This document shows, piece after piece, positions 45,743 to 54,253 of a stretch of DNA of 64,000 bases. Numbering within the stretch: position 1 is the first letter of the stretch; each line of letters starts with the position of its first letter. Both the position numbers and the translations under genes were made by a program. The DNA is from Arthrobacter sp. Soil762. Its GTDB lineage: Bacteria; Actinomycetota; Actinomycetes; Actinomycetales; Micrococcaceae. The DNA lies in the NCBI RefSeq assembly GCF_001428335.1, contig NZ_LMSG01000001.1:905450-969449 (forward strand), written 5' to 3'. The notes beneath the pieces are model-generated. The model did no database searches. It worked only from the letters and a program-made list of their open reading frames with translations, and was not told where the DNA came from.

Positions 45743-46951
45743 TCAGGGCCTTCTTGACCATCTTATGGAAGCGGCGCAGAGAACTGCTGACGACATCCAT
45801 AGAGCTCCCCCCGGTCCGGCTGGGGCTGCCAGCAGCCCTGCCCCGATCGGCAGGGCAACCTGTCCGAGGCGGTTGCCGAGCAGCCTTAGTGCCAGTGCAG
45901 CGCCTCGCGCGTCTGGAGGAACCGCCTGGGTGATGAGTGTCATCGTGATCGGTTGTCCTAGTCCGAGGAAGAATCCAACGATGGCTAAGATGACCGCCCC
46001 CACCACAGGATTTCCGAACAGCCACGGCAGGATCGCCAGGGTGGTGCCTGCCCCCGCCAGGCTGGCAGTGATGAGTCCGGTTCTGCTCCATCGGGACAGC
46101 ATCACGGGTAGGAGCAGACGGGACGTGATCGAGGCGGCCGCCCGGATGGCCAGAAGGACGCCGATTCCGACGGGGGCGATCCCGTTTTCCTCTCCCAGTA
46201 GAGGGAGGAACGCAACGATGATGTCGGTCGTGGCCAGTAATGCAAGGCTGGCGAGCATATTGGTCTTCACGGTGGGGATACCAAGAAGGTGGGCCACAGA
46301 CTTCGATATCGGCGCCTTCACTGGAGCTGCCTTTGTGGTTTCCCGGGCACTTGCGCGTTCCTTCGACGATGCCCCGAGAGCGACCGGAATGGCCAGCACC
46401 GATATTGCCCCGGCGAGTATCAATGCAGCGTTGGCGTCCATGAGCCGGGCGGCGGCGGGCGCGTTTCCTGCAGATCCCATGGCCAGACCTGCAACTAGTG
46501 GACCAACGAGCTGGCCAAGGGAGAATGCCGCAGTGAACCAGCCGAAGGCTGCGTCCATCCGGCTGAGCGGAACAAATCGTGCGATGGCAGACTGTCCGGC
46601 AATCGTGAAGCACAGGTGTCCGATACCCAGTACCGCGCTGGCGACGCCGACGAGCAGAAGAGATGGGGCGGCCGAGAGCAGGAACGGGCCGGCCGCGAGC
46701 AGGAGCGTCCCTGCCAGGGTGATGCCCTTCATCGACGTTCGGCGGTCTGACATTCGACCCAGCCATAGGGCGATTGCCACCGGAAGGAGGGCGAAGGAGG
46801 CAGAGGTTAAGCCGACTGAGACCGAGTCGCCACCCAGGGCCAACACCTTATATGAGATGAGTGGCCTTGCCAGATTGAGAGCGATTTGGCAAAGCACCGC
46901 GGATGCGATCAGCATCCATAACCACCGTTTCGACTTCCTCTCGCTCACCAC
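45743..46951 (-). CDS. MFS transporter
   Basis: A 402-residue polytopic protein. Segment order and motifs (LWLGRMSDRRTSMKGITLAG after the second segment; AVLGIGHLCFTIAGQSAIAR; VPPDARGAALALRLLGNRLG) are those of MFS exporters or small-solute carriers. It sits 96 bases after the LysR gene on the same strand. Within the island it may carry the aromatic or organic-acid substrate in or out. No substrate can be assigned. Confidence 0.82.
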   Translation of the reverse strand: MVSERKSKRWLWMLIASAVLCQIALNLARPLISYKVLALGGDSVSVGLTSASFALLPVAIALWLGRMSDRRTSMKGITLAGTLLLAAGPFLLSAAPSLLLVGVASAVLGIGHLCFTIAGQSAIARFVPLSRMDAAFGWFTAAFSLGQLVGPLVAGLAMGSAGNAPAAARLMDANAALILAGAISVLAIPVALGASSKERASARETTKAAPVKAPISKSVAHLLGIPTVKTNMLASLALLATTDIIVAFLPLLGEENGIAPVGIGVLLAIRAAASITSRLLLPVMLSRWSRTGLITASLAGAGTTLAILPWLFGNPVVGAVILAIVGFFLGLGQPITMTLITQAVPPDARGAALALRLLGNRLGQVALPIGAGLLAAPAGPGGALWMSSAVLCAASIRWSRRP

Positions 46952-47047
46952 TCCCCCTTTGGCTCCGTCAGGTCAGTCGATGCCAAGCGAAACGATGCGG
47001 ATGCGAAGTGCCTCACTGCCGGCACGGAACTTCTCGGACGCGGTCCT

Positions 47048-47962
47048 TCACCGGAAGTCCGCGGTCGTATCTTTGGCAACCTCCAGGAGCGTTGCCTGGA
47101 AGGCCATTTCAGCGGCAGCGCGTACTCTGTCGTGGCGGTGAGCGAGGAGCACCCTTCGGGACGGGGCACTCGAACCCAGTGAAACGATGCTGACACCGGG
47201 ATGCTTATTGACGACGGCGGTTCGCGGAGCAAGCGCTATGCCCAGGCCAACACTTACCATTGCTTGGGCCTCCTGGTAGTCGTTGGCCTGGAATGCGATC
47301 CGTGGCGTGAACCCTGCCGCGCGTGCGCTTCTTTGCAGTACTTCAACCACGGGGTGGGCCTCACCGCGAACGATCCATTCTTCTGTGGCCAGGTCTGCCA
47401 TGTCCACCTGCTTCCGGCGCGCTAGTCGGTGGTCCTTGCCGACAATGAGCGCGGTTGCGTCTTCGAAGACGGTGGTGAGGGCAAAGTCCCCCGGATTGAT
47501 CCGGTTCCATTCGTAGTCCCAGAGGAGTGACATTCCAACCTGCCCGTTTTCCAGCATTTCAACCAAGTCCTCGAAACGGCTGCTGCGGACGTGCAGCTCA
47601 ATCGCCGGGTACTCCTTCTTGAACCGGCTGATCACGAGCGGGAGAAAGGATCCACCCAGGGTCGGGAAGGTTCCCATGGTGAGGCTGCCCCGGTGGAGTC
47701 CTGCGATTTCAGCCAGATCCGCCTCAGCGGCAGCCATTTGACGCAGGATACGTCGCGTGTGCGCTGCCAGAACATGCCCGGCATCCGTGGGGACCATGCC
47801 ACGGGTCTGTCGCTGAAGAAGCGGCTGCCCGATTTCGGCTTCCAGGCGCCGCAGCTGCTGCGAAACTCCGGACGGGGAGTACACATGCTTTTCTGCAGCA
47901 GCGGTAATCGATCCAAGCTCGACCACATCCAGCAGCAATTCAAGCCTCCGAATGTTCAGCAC
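47048..47962 (-). CDS. LysR-family regulator of the catabolic island
   Basis: A 304-residue regulator: helix-turn-helix ELGSITAAAEKHVYSPSGVS followed by QQLRRLEAEIGQPLLQRQTR, then an effector domain (GSLTMGTFPTLGGSFLPLVI). The GTG at 47962 has a near-ideal AAAGGAGGTG site, so the longer in-frame start is rejected. It is divergent from the PrpF-like isomerase gene and upstream of the MFS gene. It is the likely sensor for the island's substrate. Confidence 0.9.
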   Translation of the reverse strand: MLNIRRLELLLDVVELGSITAAAEKHVYSPSGVSQQLRRLEAEIGQPLLQRQTRGMVPTDAGHVLAAHTRRILRQMAAAEADLAEIAGLHRGSLTMGTFPTLGGSFLPLVISRFKKEYPAIELHVRSSRFEDLVEMLENGQVGMSLLWDYEWNRINPGDFALTTVFEDATALIVGKDHRLARRKQVDMADLATEEWIVRGEAHPVVEVLQRSARAAGFTPRIAFQANDYQEAQAMVSVGLGIALAPRTAVVNKHPGVSIVSLGSSAPSRRVLLAHRHDRVRAAAEMAFQATLLEVAKDTTADFR

Positions 47963-48095
47963 AGCTGCACCTCCTTTGAAGTATTTCTTAAGCCCCCCGC
48001 ACAATACTATGCCAACGCTTCATCTAGAGCGGAATTTGGCACTCAAAGTCACTGCTGGTGTCCTCGGCCACGGTGCCCGACCCTACGTAAGTGTA

Positions 48096-48116
48096 TTCAA
48101 GGCCTACCTGATTGAA
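48096..48116. promoter_or_regulatory. Candidate LysR dyad TTCAA-N11-TTGAA
   Basis: A symmetric pair with an 11-base spacer lies 134 bases before the LysR start and 111 before the isomerase start. The spacing resembles the T-N11-A rule for LysR sites. Supporting evidence is positional only. Confidence 0.4.
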
Positions 48117-48226
48117 GTAGAAATGCATGGTGGTGCAGTATTTGGCGTTTGTAATTCATCTGAGGTTCGGATCACACTTGGACCAGCCGACAAGGCTTGC
48201 AGGCCCGATGAAGGGCCCAGGAAGGT

Positions 48227-49318
48227 GTGAAAGCAATCATGTTTAAGATCCCAGCAGCGTGGATGCGGGGCGGAACCAGCAAATGCTGGGTGTTCGAGTG
48301 GGACAACCTGCAGGTCCCCGGAAAGAGCGTGGACGAAGTTCTTCTGCGTCTCTTCGGCAGCCCCGACAACCGTCAGATCGACGGGGTCGGAGGCGGAACA
48401 TCCACCACGAGCAAGGCCGTCATCCTGTCCCGCGCCCTCAGTGACGAGGCCGATGTTGACTACACGTTTGCACAGGTCGCCATCGACGAGCAGAGGGTGG
48501 ACTGGGGCAGTAACTGCGGCAACTGCTCAGCCGTGGTCGCCCCGTATGCAATCCAACGGGGTTGGGTGGCACCCGGACAGGAGAACACGTCCGTCCGGAC
48601 CCTGAACACCAACACCGATCAGCTCATTCTGCAGAAGGTTCCGACCCCGGGCGGCAAACTTCAGGATCCGGGCACCCAGATGATTCCCGGCGTCCCGTTC
48701 CCCGGACTGTCAGTCGGCATGGGATTCCTGGATCCCGCAGGGAGGACCACCGGGAAACTTTTCCCCACCGGCGAACCGGTGGAGAAAGTGAGCTTCGACG
48801 GGCGTGAGGTCTCGGCCACGCTCATTGATGCCGGTGCTCCCCTGATCATTCTGGACGCCGAGTCCATCGGCCTCCACGGAAACGAGACAGCCGCGGACAT
48901 CGACCGCAAGGCTTCACTCCTTGTGCATTTGGAAGACATTCGCAGAGTTGCCGCCGTGCGCATGGGCCTTGTGGCCACACGCGCTGAAGCTGCGCGGGCG
49001 ATACCGAAGCTGGCACTGGTCGGCAGAGCGGGCCCGGACGATGAAGCCGACCTCAAGGTCTGGATGCTGTCCATGGGCAGGCTCCATCCGGCCCTGGCTA
49101 TTACGGGAAGCGTAGCGCTGACCATGGCGGCCCAGCACGAAGGCACAGTAGTCCGCGACCTCCTCACAACTGATCCTTCGTCCGGGCTGATCATGCGCAC
49201 CCCCGCCGGCCTCGTCCAGACGTGGGCGGAAAACCGAGACGGCGTGCCCGTCGTCGGAACCATTCGAAGCGTCCGCCGCATCGCGGACGCCGAACTGCTG
49301 CTTCCAGAGTCCTGGTAA
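48227..49318 (+). CDS. PrpF-family isomerase, 4-oxalomesaconate tautomerase-like
   Basis: A 363-residue protein of the PrpF fold, which shifts a double bond in unsaturated tricarboxylates. Members include 2-methylaconitate cis-trans isomerase and 4-oxalomesaconate tautomerase (GalD/LigU type). Family marks: IPAAWMRGGTSKCWVFEWDN at the N-terminus, QIDGVGGGTSTTSKAVILSR, and the Cys pair in VDWGSNCGNCSAVVAPYAIQ. The start is GTG 48227 or ATG 48239; ribosome-site spacing does not decide. No prpC/prpD genes are nearby, so methylcitrate metabolism is less likely than an aromatic ring-cleavage or tricarboxylate route. Confidence 0.85.
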   Translation: MKAIMFKIPAAWMRGGTSKCWVFEWDNLQVPGKSVDEVLLRLFGSPDNRQIDGVGGGTSTTSKAVILSRALSDEADVDYTFAQVAIDEQRVDWGSNCGNCSAVVAPYAIQRGWVAPGQENTSVRTLNTNTDQLILQKVPTPGGKLQDPGTQMIPGVPFPGLSVGMGFLDPAGRTTGKLFPTGEPVEKVSFDGREVSATLIDAGAPLIILDAESIGLHGNETAADIDRKASLLVHLEDIRRVAAVRMGLVATRAEAARAIPKLALVGRAGPDDEADLKVWMLSMGRLHPALAITGSVALTMAAQHEGTVVRDLLTTDPSSGLIMRTPAGLVQTWAENRDGVPVVGTIRSVRRIADAELLLPESW

Positions 49319-49402
49319 GCGGAACACAAGTTAACAGCCTGTCCTCTTATTGACGCCTGAATGGTGTTGCATTGAGGTAGGCCCCAAGCAAAGGATTCCT
49401 CA

Positions 49403-50611
49403 ATGACGAGCAACAAGTCATCCTTGGAGCCGCCCGGATTCTCCCCGGCTGGCACCGACCCGCAGATCGAGCCAAGCGAGCAGCCCGATCCGCCCAAACA
49501 CTCCCGGCGCACCATCCTTACAGCTGTAGGCGCCTTCGCACTGCTGGGAGCTGCAACCACTGTCCTGGGTGGCAGCTTACTGAACCCGCCCTCCAGCACC
49601 GAAGACGGCAATTTCAGCGGCGAAACCCTCGAATTTCTCATCCCCCTGGCTTCCGGCGGTGGAACAGATACCTGGGCCCGGTTCATCGGCACCGAACTGA
49701 CTAACTACGTCCCCGGCCGTCCCGGTTTTGCACCAGTAAACGAAGCAGGCGGTGAAGGCATCCTGGGCACCAACAGGTTCGCCCGCTCAGCCAAGACCGA
49801 CGGCACCGAAATCCTCGTCGGGACAGCATCGACAGTCGTTCCCTGGGTCTTGGGACGCTCAGCCGTTAAATACTCCTTCGAGGACCTCAGGCCCGTCGTC
49901 GTCAACGGCACCGGCGGAGTCATTTACGCCCGGGCCGAAGCCGGGGTAGCCGGTGTGCAGGACCTGATTAACCGGGACACCCCGCTGGAGTTCGGCGGAA
50001 TCAGCGCCACAGGCCTGGACATCACCACGCTGGTCGCCTTCGACCTGCTCGAGGCCGACGTGACAAGCACGTTCGGCTTTGAAGGCCGAGGACCGGTCAA
50101 CTTGGCCCTGCAGCGCGGCGAAATCGACCTGGACTACCAGACGACCTCCGCCTACGGATCCGCCGTCGCCGGCATCGTCAAGGAAGGCAAAGCCGTCGTC
50201 CTCATGTCCTTCGGCCAGCTGAACGAAGCCGGGGACGTCATCCGTGACCCCAACTTCCCCGACGTGCCCACGGTCGCAGAAGCGTACGAAACTCTCCACG
50301 GCAAGAAACCCTCCGGCGAAAAGTACGAGGCCTACAAAACCCTGCTCGGCCTGACTTATACCTACCAAAAAGGACTCTGGGTTCCACAAGAGACACCGGA
50401 GAACGCCTACGAGCTGCTGCGCCAGTCCAGCGAAAAACTCGGCACCGACACAGGTTTCCAGGAAAAGGCCTCCAAAGTACTCGGCGGCTACCCCCTCGTC
50501 GCGGATACCGGCATGGCCGACCGCGTCCGGGACGCCTACAAAGTCAGCGGCTCCGTCCGGTCCTATGTCACAGGGCTGCTCGCGAGCAAATACAACATCC
50601 ACGTTGAATAA
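49403..50611 (+). CDS. Tripartite tricarboxylate transporter binding protein (TctC/Bug family)
   Basis: A 402-residue extracytoplasmic binding protein. A ~33-residue Pro-rich N-terminus precedes SRRTILTAVGAFALLGAATT, which is a membrane anchor or Tat-like signal. The mature part follows the Bug pattern (LEFLIPLASGGGTDTWARFI; PGRPGFAPVNEAGGEGILGT). It would capture a di- or tricarboxylate and hand it to the TctA/TctB channel encoded next, eight bases downstream. AAAGGA precedes the ATG. Substrate prediction from the isomerase context: an unsaturated tricarboxylate or pyrone dicarboxylate. Confidence 0.84.
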   Translation: MTSNKSSLEPPGFSPAGTDPQIEPSEQPDPPKHSRRTILTAVGAFALLGAATTVLGGSLLNPPSSTEDGNFSGETLEFLIPLASGGGTDTWARFIGTELTNYVPGRPGFAPVNEAGGEGILGTNRFARSAKTDGTEILVGTASTVVPWVLGRSAVKYSFEDLRPVVVNGTGGVIYARAEAGVAGVQDLINRDTPLEFGGISATGLDITTLVAFDLLEADVTSTFGFEGRGPVNLALQRGEIDLDYQTTSAYGSAVAGIVKEGKAVVLMSFGQLNEAGDVIRDPNFPDVPTVAEAYETLHGKKPSGEKYEAYKTLLGLTYTYQKGLWVPQETPENAYELLRQSSEKLGTDTGFQEKASKVLGGYPLVADTGMADRVRDAYKVSGSVRSYVTGLLASKYNIHVE

Positions 50612-50619
50612 GGACCATC

Positions 50620-52647
50620 ATGCTTGACTCCGCAATGGCAGCGCTGGCATCCCTCGCTGACCCCTCCCTCCTCATCATGCTCCTGATCGGCACCGTCGCC
50701 GGTCTGATCATGGGCCTCATCCCCGGTCTGGGCGGCACAGGCGCCGTCGCGATCCTCCTGCCCATCACCTTCGGAATGGAACCGCCCCAGGCCTTGGCAC
50801 TCCTCATCGGCGCCCTCGCTGTCGTCCACACCTCAGACACCGTCTCCGCGGTACTGCTCGGAGCCCCCGGCTCCGCATCGGCCAGCGTCACCATGCTCGA
50901 CGGCTACTCCATGGCCAAGAAGGGGCAGGCAGCCCGCGCCCTGACCCTGGCCTTCCTCTCCTCCATGGCCGGCGGCATCATCGGCGCGGTCGGCCTGACC
51001 CTCGCGATCCCACTCGCCCGGCCCTTGGTCCTTTCCTTCGCGAGTCCCGAACTGTTCATGCTGACCGTCCTCGGTGTATCTCTGGCCGCAGTCCTGTCAC
51101 GGGGAAACATCATAAAGGGAGTCTCGGCAGGCCTCCTCGGCCTGATCCTCGGCATGGTCGGAACCTCTCCGACCACCGCAGAGGAACGCTTCACCTTCGG
51201 CAGCCTGTTCCTCGGCGACGGCCTTTCACTCGTGGCCGTTGCCCTCGGCATCTTCGGACTGGCTGAAATCGCATCCCGCGCCAGCCAACGCCGCGGACAG
51301 AAGCAAATCATCACCCTCGGCGGCGGCTGGGGACAAGGCATCCGGGAATGGCTCACCCACTGGACCCACGTCATCCGTGGAGCGCTCATCGGCATCTGGG
51401 CAGGCGTGCTGCCAGGCGTCGGCGCCACCGCCGGAACCTGGATGGCCTACGGGCAGGCCGTCGCAACCGCAAAGGACAAGCGCCAATTCGGCAAAGGCGA
51501 CCCCCGCGGAATCGTTGGCCCCGAAAGCGCCAACAACTCCGTGGAAGCCGGCGACCTGATCCCCACCCTCCTGTTCGGCATCCCCGGCGGAGTCCCCTCC
51601 GCGATGCTCCTCGGAATGCTCCTCACCTATGGCATCCAGCCAGGCCCGTCAATCATCACCGAACACCTTGACCTGATGTATCTCATCGTCTGGTCCTTCG
51701 CCATCGCGTCCGTTCTCGGCGCACTGCTTTGCTTCCTGAGTGTCAAGCAGCTCGCCAAGCTGACAAAGGTCCCCTTCGCCATACTCGCAGCAGGCCTCGT
51801 CGCCGTCATGCTCCTGGGCTCCTTCCAGGAAGGCGGCCAGCTCGGCGACCTCTGGATCATGATCATCCTGGGCGTCTTCGGCTGGCTGTTGAAGTCAACT
51901 GGCTTCCCCAGGGCACCCTTCCTCATCGGCTTCGTCCTGGCCATCCCGCTGGAACGCTACTACTTCCTCACCGACAGCCTCTACGAAGGATTTGACTGGA
52001 TGGCCCGCCCCGGCGTACTGGTCTTCCTGGCAATCCTGATCTTGCCGATGATCTGGGCGTTCATCAAGTTCATCCGTACCCGCCGCAAGACCAACCTTGA
52101 CGATGGTCACCGGGACGAACAGCCCGAGGACGACGAAGCTCCGCTGAAGAATTCAACCTGGTCCCTCACAGCATCAGGCATCTTTTTCGTCGCCTTCGCC
52201 GCCGCCTTAATCTCGTCCGCTTCATTCTCGCCGGAAGCCAGGCTGGTCCCCCAGCTGGTGAGCACCGGAGGCCTTATCTTCTCCGGTTTCCTGCTCTTCA
52301 TTGAGATCCGGAGAAGGCTTCGCGACAGAACCCCGAAGGCAGGTGAGACCCTTGCTGAGGAGGCAGATGGGATCCGTGGCACACAGCCTGCGAAGGCAGG
52401 TTGGACCCTTGACGCAAAGTTCGCGTTGAAGACCTTCCTATGGATGACAGGCTTCCTGGCTCTCACGGCCGCCTTCGGATACCTGATTGCAGTCACGATC
52501 TTCATCCCGGCCTTCCTCCTGATAGTCGCAAGGGCCCGGCTCAAGGTCGCCATCATCTACACCGGCGTCCTGTACGTCGCGCTCCTGGCACTGCCCTCAC
52601 TGCTGCCGATTGACCTGCCGCAGGGCTGGCTCAACACCCTCGTCTAG
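50620..52647 (+). CDS. Fused TctA-TctB subunit of a tripartite tricarboxylate transporter
   Basis: A 675-residue membrane protein. Residues 1-~490 are a complete TctA domain (LIMGLIPGLGGTGAVAILLP; VHTSDTVSAVLLGAPGSASA; GVLPGVGATAGTWMAYGQAV), ending in a charged linker rich in Asp/Glu. Residues ~510-675 hold four hydrophobic segments in TctB (DUF1468) style (WSLTASGIFFVAFAAALISS; GYLIAVTIFIPAFLLIVARA). TctA and TctB are usually separate genes, with the small subunit first. Here the three-part importer becomes two genes. AAGGA precedes the ATG. Confidence 0.86.
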   Translation: MLDSAMAALASLADPSLLIMLLIGTVAGLIMGLIPGLGGTGAVAILLPITFGMEPPQALALLIGALAVVHTSDTVSAVLLGAPGSASASVTMLDGYSMAKKGQAARALTLAFLSSMAGGIIGAVGLTLAIPLARPLVLSFASPELFMLTVLGVSLAAVLSRGNIIKGVSAGLLGLILGMVGTSPTTAEERFTFGSLFLGDGLSLVAVALGIFGLAEIASRASQRRGQKQIITLGGGWGQGIREWLTHWTHVIRGALIGIWAGVLPGVGATAGTWMAYGQAVATAKDKRQFGKGDPRGIVGPESANNSVEAGDLIPTLLFGIPGGVPSAMLLGMLLTYGIQPGPSIITEHLDLMYLIVWSFAIASVLGALLCFLSVKQLAKLTKVPFAILAAGLVAVMLLGSFQEGGQLGDLWIMIILGVFGWLLKSTGFPRAPFLIGFVLAIPLERYYFLTDSLYEGFDWMARPGVLVFLAILILPMIWAFIKFIRTRRKTNLDDGHRDEQPEDDEAPLKNSTWSLTASGIFFVAFAAALISSASFSPEARLVPQLVSTGGLIFSGFLLFIEIRRRLRDRTPKAGETLAEEADGIRGTQPAKAGWTLDAKFALKTFLWMTGFLALTAAFGYLIAVTIFIPAFLLIVARARLKVAIIYTGVLYVALLALPSLLPIDLPQGWLNTLV

Positions 52648-52690
52648 CATCCGACACCCTGCACACCCAAAGCCATTGGAGAATCAAAAA

Positions 52691-53071
52691 ATGACGGTAC
52701 TGGTAGCCTACGCATCCGCTCCCGAAGGCAGGGAAGCGCTAACTGAGGGGATCAAGGAAGCCCATCGGCGGAAGTCAGACCTGCTCATCGTGAACATCGG
52801 ACGTGGCCACCACGACCTGGACGCGCAGGAACTGCAGGAGTTGGAAGGCCAACTGACCGAGGCCGGTCTGGCCCTGACCATCGAATCCTCGATCCTGGCC
52901 GATCCGGGGGACGCGGTCATCCAAATCGCACAGGACCGTGGCGTGGAAGTGATTGTCATTGGACTGAGGCACCGTTCCATGGTGGGCAAGCTCATCTTGG
53001 GAAGCACCGTTCAGCGCATCCTGCTCGACGCCACCTGCCCCGTACTCGCAGTCCGGGCCGACAAACTCTGA
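52691..53071 (+). CDS. Universal stress protein (UspA family)
   Basis: A 126-residue Usp domain: VLVAYASAPEGREALTEGIK at the start and the ATP-type loop GLRHRSMVGKLILGSTVQRI, with the G-x2-G-x9-G-S/T spacing. It follows the TctA-TctB gene by 43 bases with a GGAG site and is probably in the same operon. Usp proteins next to TRAP or TTT carriers are known and may tune them. The end of the operon is marked by a strong hairpin downstream. Confidence 0.88.
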   Translation: MTVLVAYASAPEGREALTEGIKEAHRRKSDLLIVNIGRGHHDLDAQELQELEGQLTEAGLALTIESSILADPGDAVIQIAQDRGVEVIVIGLRHRSMVGKLILGSTVQRILLDATCPVLAVRADKL

Positions 53072-53183
53072 CCCGGCGCCACTGACTGCCGGACCCACCG
53101 TCCGGCGCGTGTGCTGCCGGTCCCGCACTCCATCGCAACAGGTAGCCCGACGGACGGGCGCGAGGACAGCGCAGCATGCAAAC

Positions 53184-53218
53184 GGAGGCAGGGTGACCAA
53201 AACGGTCACCCTGCCTCC
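53184..53218. terminator. Perfect 15-bp stem hairpin after the transporter operon
   Basis: GGAGGCAGGGTGACC (53184-53198) pairs perfectly with GGTCACCCTGCCTCC (53204-53218) around AAAAC. The T run is absent (CTCCC follows). It probably ends the TTT/usp transcript. Confidence 0.75.
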
Positions 53219-53278
53219 TCCCACAAGTACCCCAGAAGAACTATCCGCCCGAACCGCCCTAGACCAAGGACAACCGAG

Positions 53279-53536
53279 ATGAACACCCGCTCTCGCATAG
53301 CCAAGTCCCACACCGGATCCCCGAGGCCTGAACCCATTCCCAACTGGTCCACACTCTCCCGCACCGACGAGGTGGAAATCCACAATCACGGACAAGTACT
53401 AACGTCCGGCCGCATCGACATGCTCGCCATGGACGGCAGCGTCCTCTGGCTTCAGCAGGACGACGGAAAAGGCCGCGCACTGTTCCTGCACAGCGATGGA
53501 TTACGTGTGTACCGGCGACCAGTCAATCAAAGCTGA
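53279..53536 (+). CDS. Small beta-rich hypothetical protein (85 aa)
   Basis: An 85-residue protein starting MNTRSRIAKSHTGSPRPEPI. After a polar N-terminus it alternates in strand-like fashion (VEIHNHGQVLTSGRIDMLAM, then GSVLWLQQDDGKGRALFLHS), suggesting a small beta barrel. AAGGA lies at good spacing before the ATG. No family is recognised. It is the last apparently intact gene before the transposition debris and may be island cargo. Confidence 0.6.
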   Translation: MNTRSRIAKSHTGSPRPEPIPNWSTLSRTDEVEIHNHGQVLTSGRIDMLAMDGSVLWLQQDDGKGRALFLHSDGLRVYRRPVNQS

Positions 53537-53632
53537 GCTGACAACGTCCCAAAGCAAATTGGACTCCCCCAACCGCCCCGCTCATTGTCTGAAGCGGGAC
53601 TATCTCTTTAACGGTGTATCCGGCGTTTTCTT

Positions 53633-54101
53633 TTAGTAGCTTTCAGCTGCCGGGAATCGGTCGCTGAAAGTGATGGCGAATGCGTTCAAAGCGGGCTTCC
53701 AACGCACGGCCCATCGGGTCTTGCCGGCACCGGTCGGATCGAGGGATCGGATGACCAGATAAAGGCACTTTAGCGCAGCCTGCTCGGCGGGGAAATGACC
53801 CCGGGCCTTGACGGCGCGCCGGTACCTGGCGTTGAGGGATTCGATCGCGTTGGTCGAGCAGATCACCCGCCGGATTTCCACGTCGTAGTCCAGGAACGGG
53901 ATGAACTCCTTCCACGCGTTCTCCCAGAGCCGCACGATCGCCCCGTATTTCCTGCCCCAACGCTCCGTGAGCTCCTCGAACGCCGCTCTGGCCGCGGCAG
54001 CATTCACGGCGGTGCAGATGGGCTTCACGTCCCGTTTGAGCGCGTCCCAGTCCTTCTTCGAGGCCAGCCGGAAGGTGTTCCGGATCAGGTGGATCTGATG
54101 C
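53633..54101 (-). pseudogene. IS256-family transposase, C-terminal fragment
   Basis: The last ~155 residues of a Mutator/IS256-type DDE transposase: HLIRNTFRLASKKDWDALKR, then ERWGRKYGAIVRLWENAWKE, FLDYDVEIRRVICSTNAIES and LNARYRRAVKARGHFP. This includes the conserved catalytic-Glu region NAIESLN. The reading is cut at about 54101 where palindromic TCGGCATAAT repeats begin, so the N-terminal ~250 residues and the catalytic Asp residues are gone. It cannot encode an active transposase. Confidence 0.9.
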
Positions 54102-54105
54102 CGAC

Positions 54106-54204
54106 GTCGGCATAATATCCATTATGCCGACCTTCGGATTATGCCGATGTGGTCGCGGGATCCTTTTCCGGACAGGGGTTTGGCGCTGGCGAGGTCGGCA
54201 TAAT
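54106..54204. repeat. ATTATGCCGA repeat cluster at a recombinase-element end
   Basis: GTCGGCATAAT (54106-54116) and ATTATGCCGAC (54121-54131) form an 11-bp perfect hairpin. ATTATGCCGA recurs at 54138-54147 and GTCGGCATAAT at 54194-54204. The cluster lies between the IS256 fragment and the recombinase remnant, and looks like the terminal or recombination site of the recombinase element. Confidence 0.75.
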
Positions 54205-54253
54205 CCAGTGAGCTGGCCCGTGCTTGCCTTTCCGATCTGGAGAGGAGAGCGTC

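Noticed and set aside
45480..47141. Plus-strand open frame of 553 codons across the MFS gene
   Set aside because: Spans two minus-strand genes and a gap, Arg/Ser/Pro-rich, no motif; the minus-strand MFS protein is well formed.
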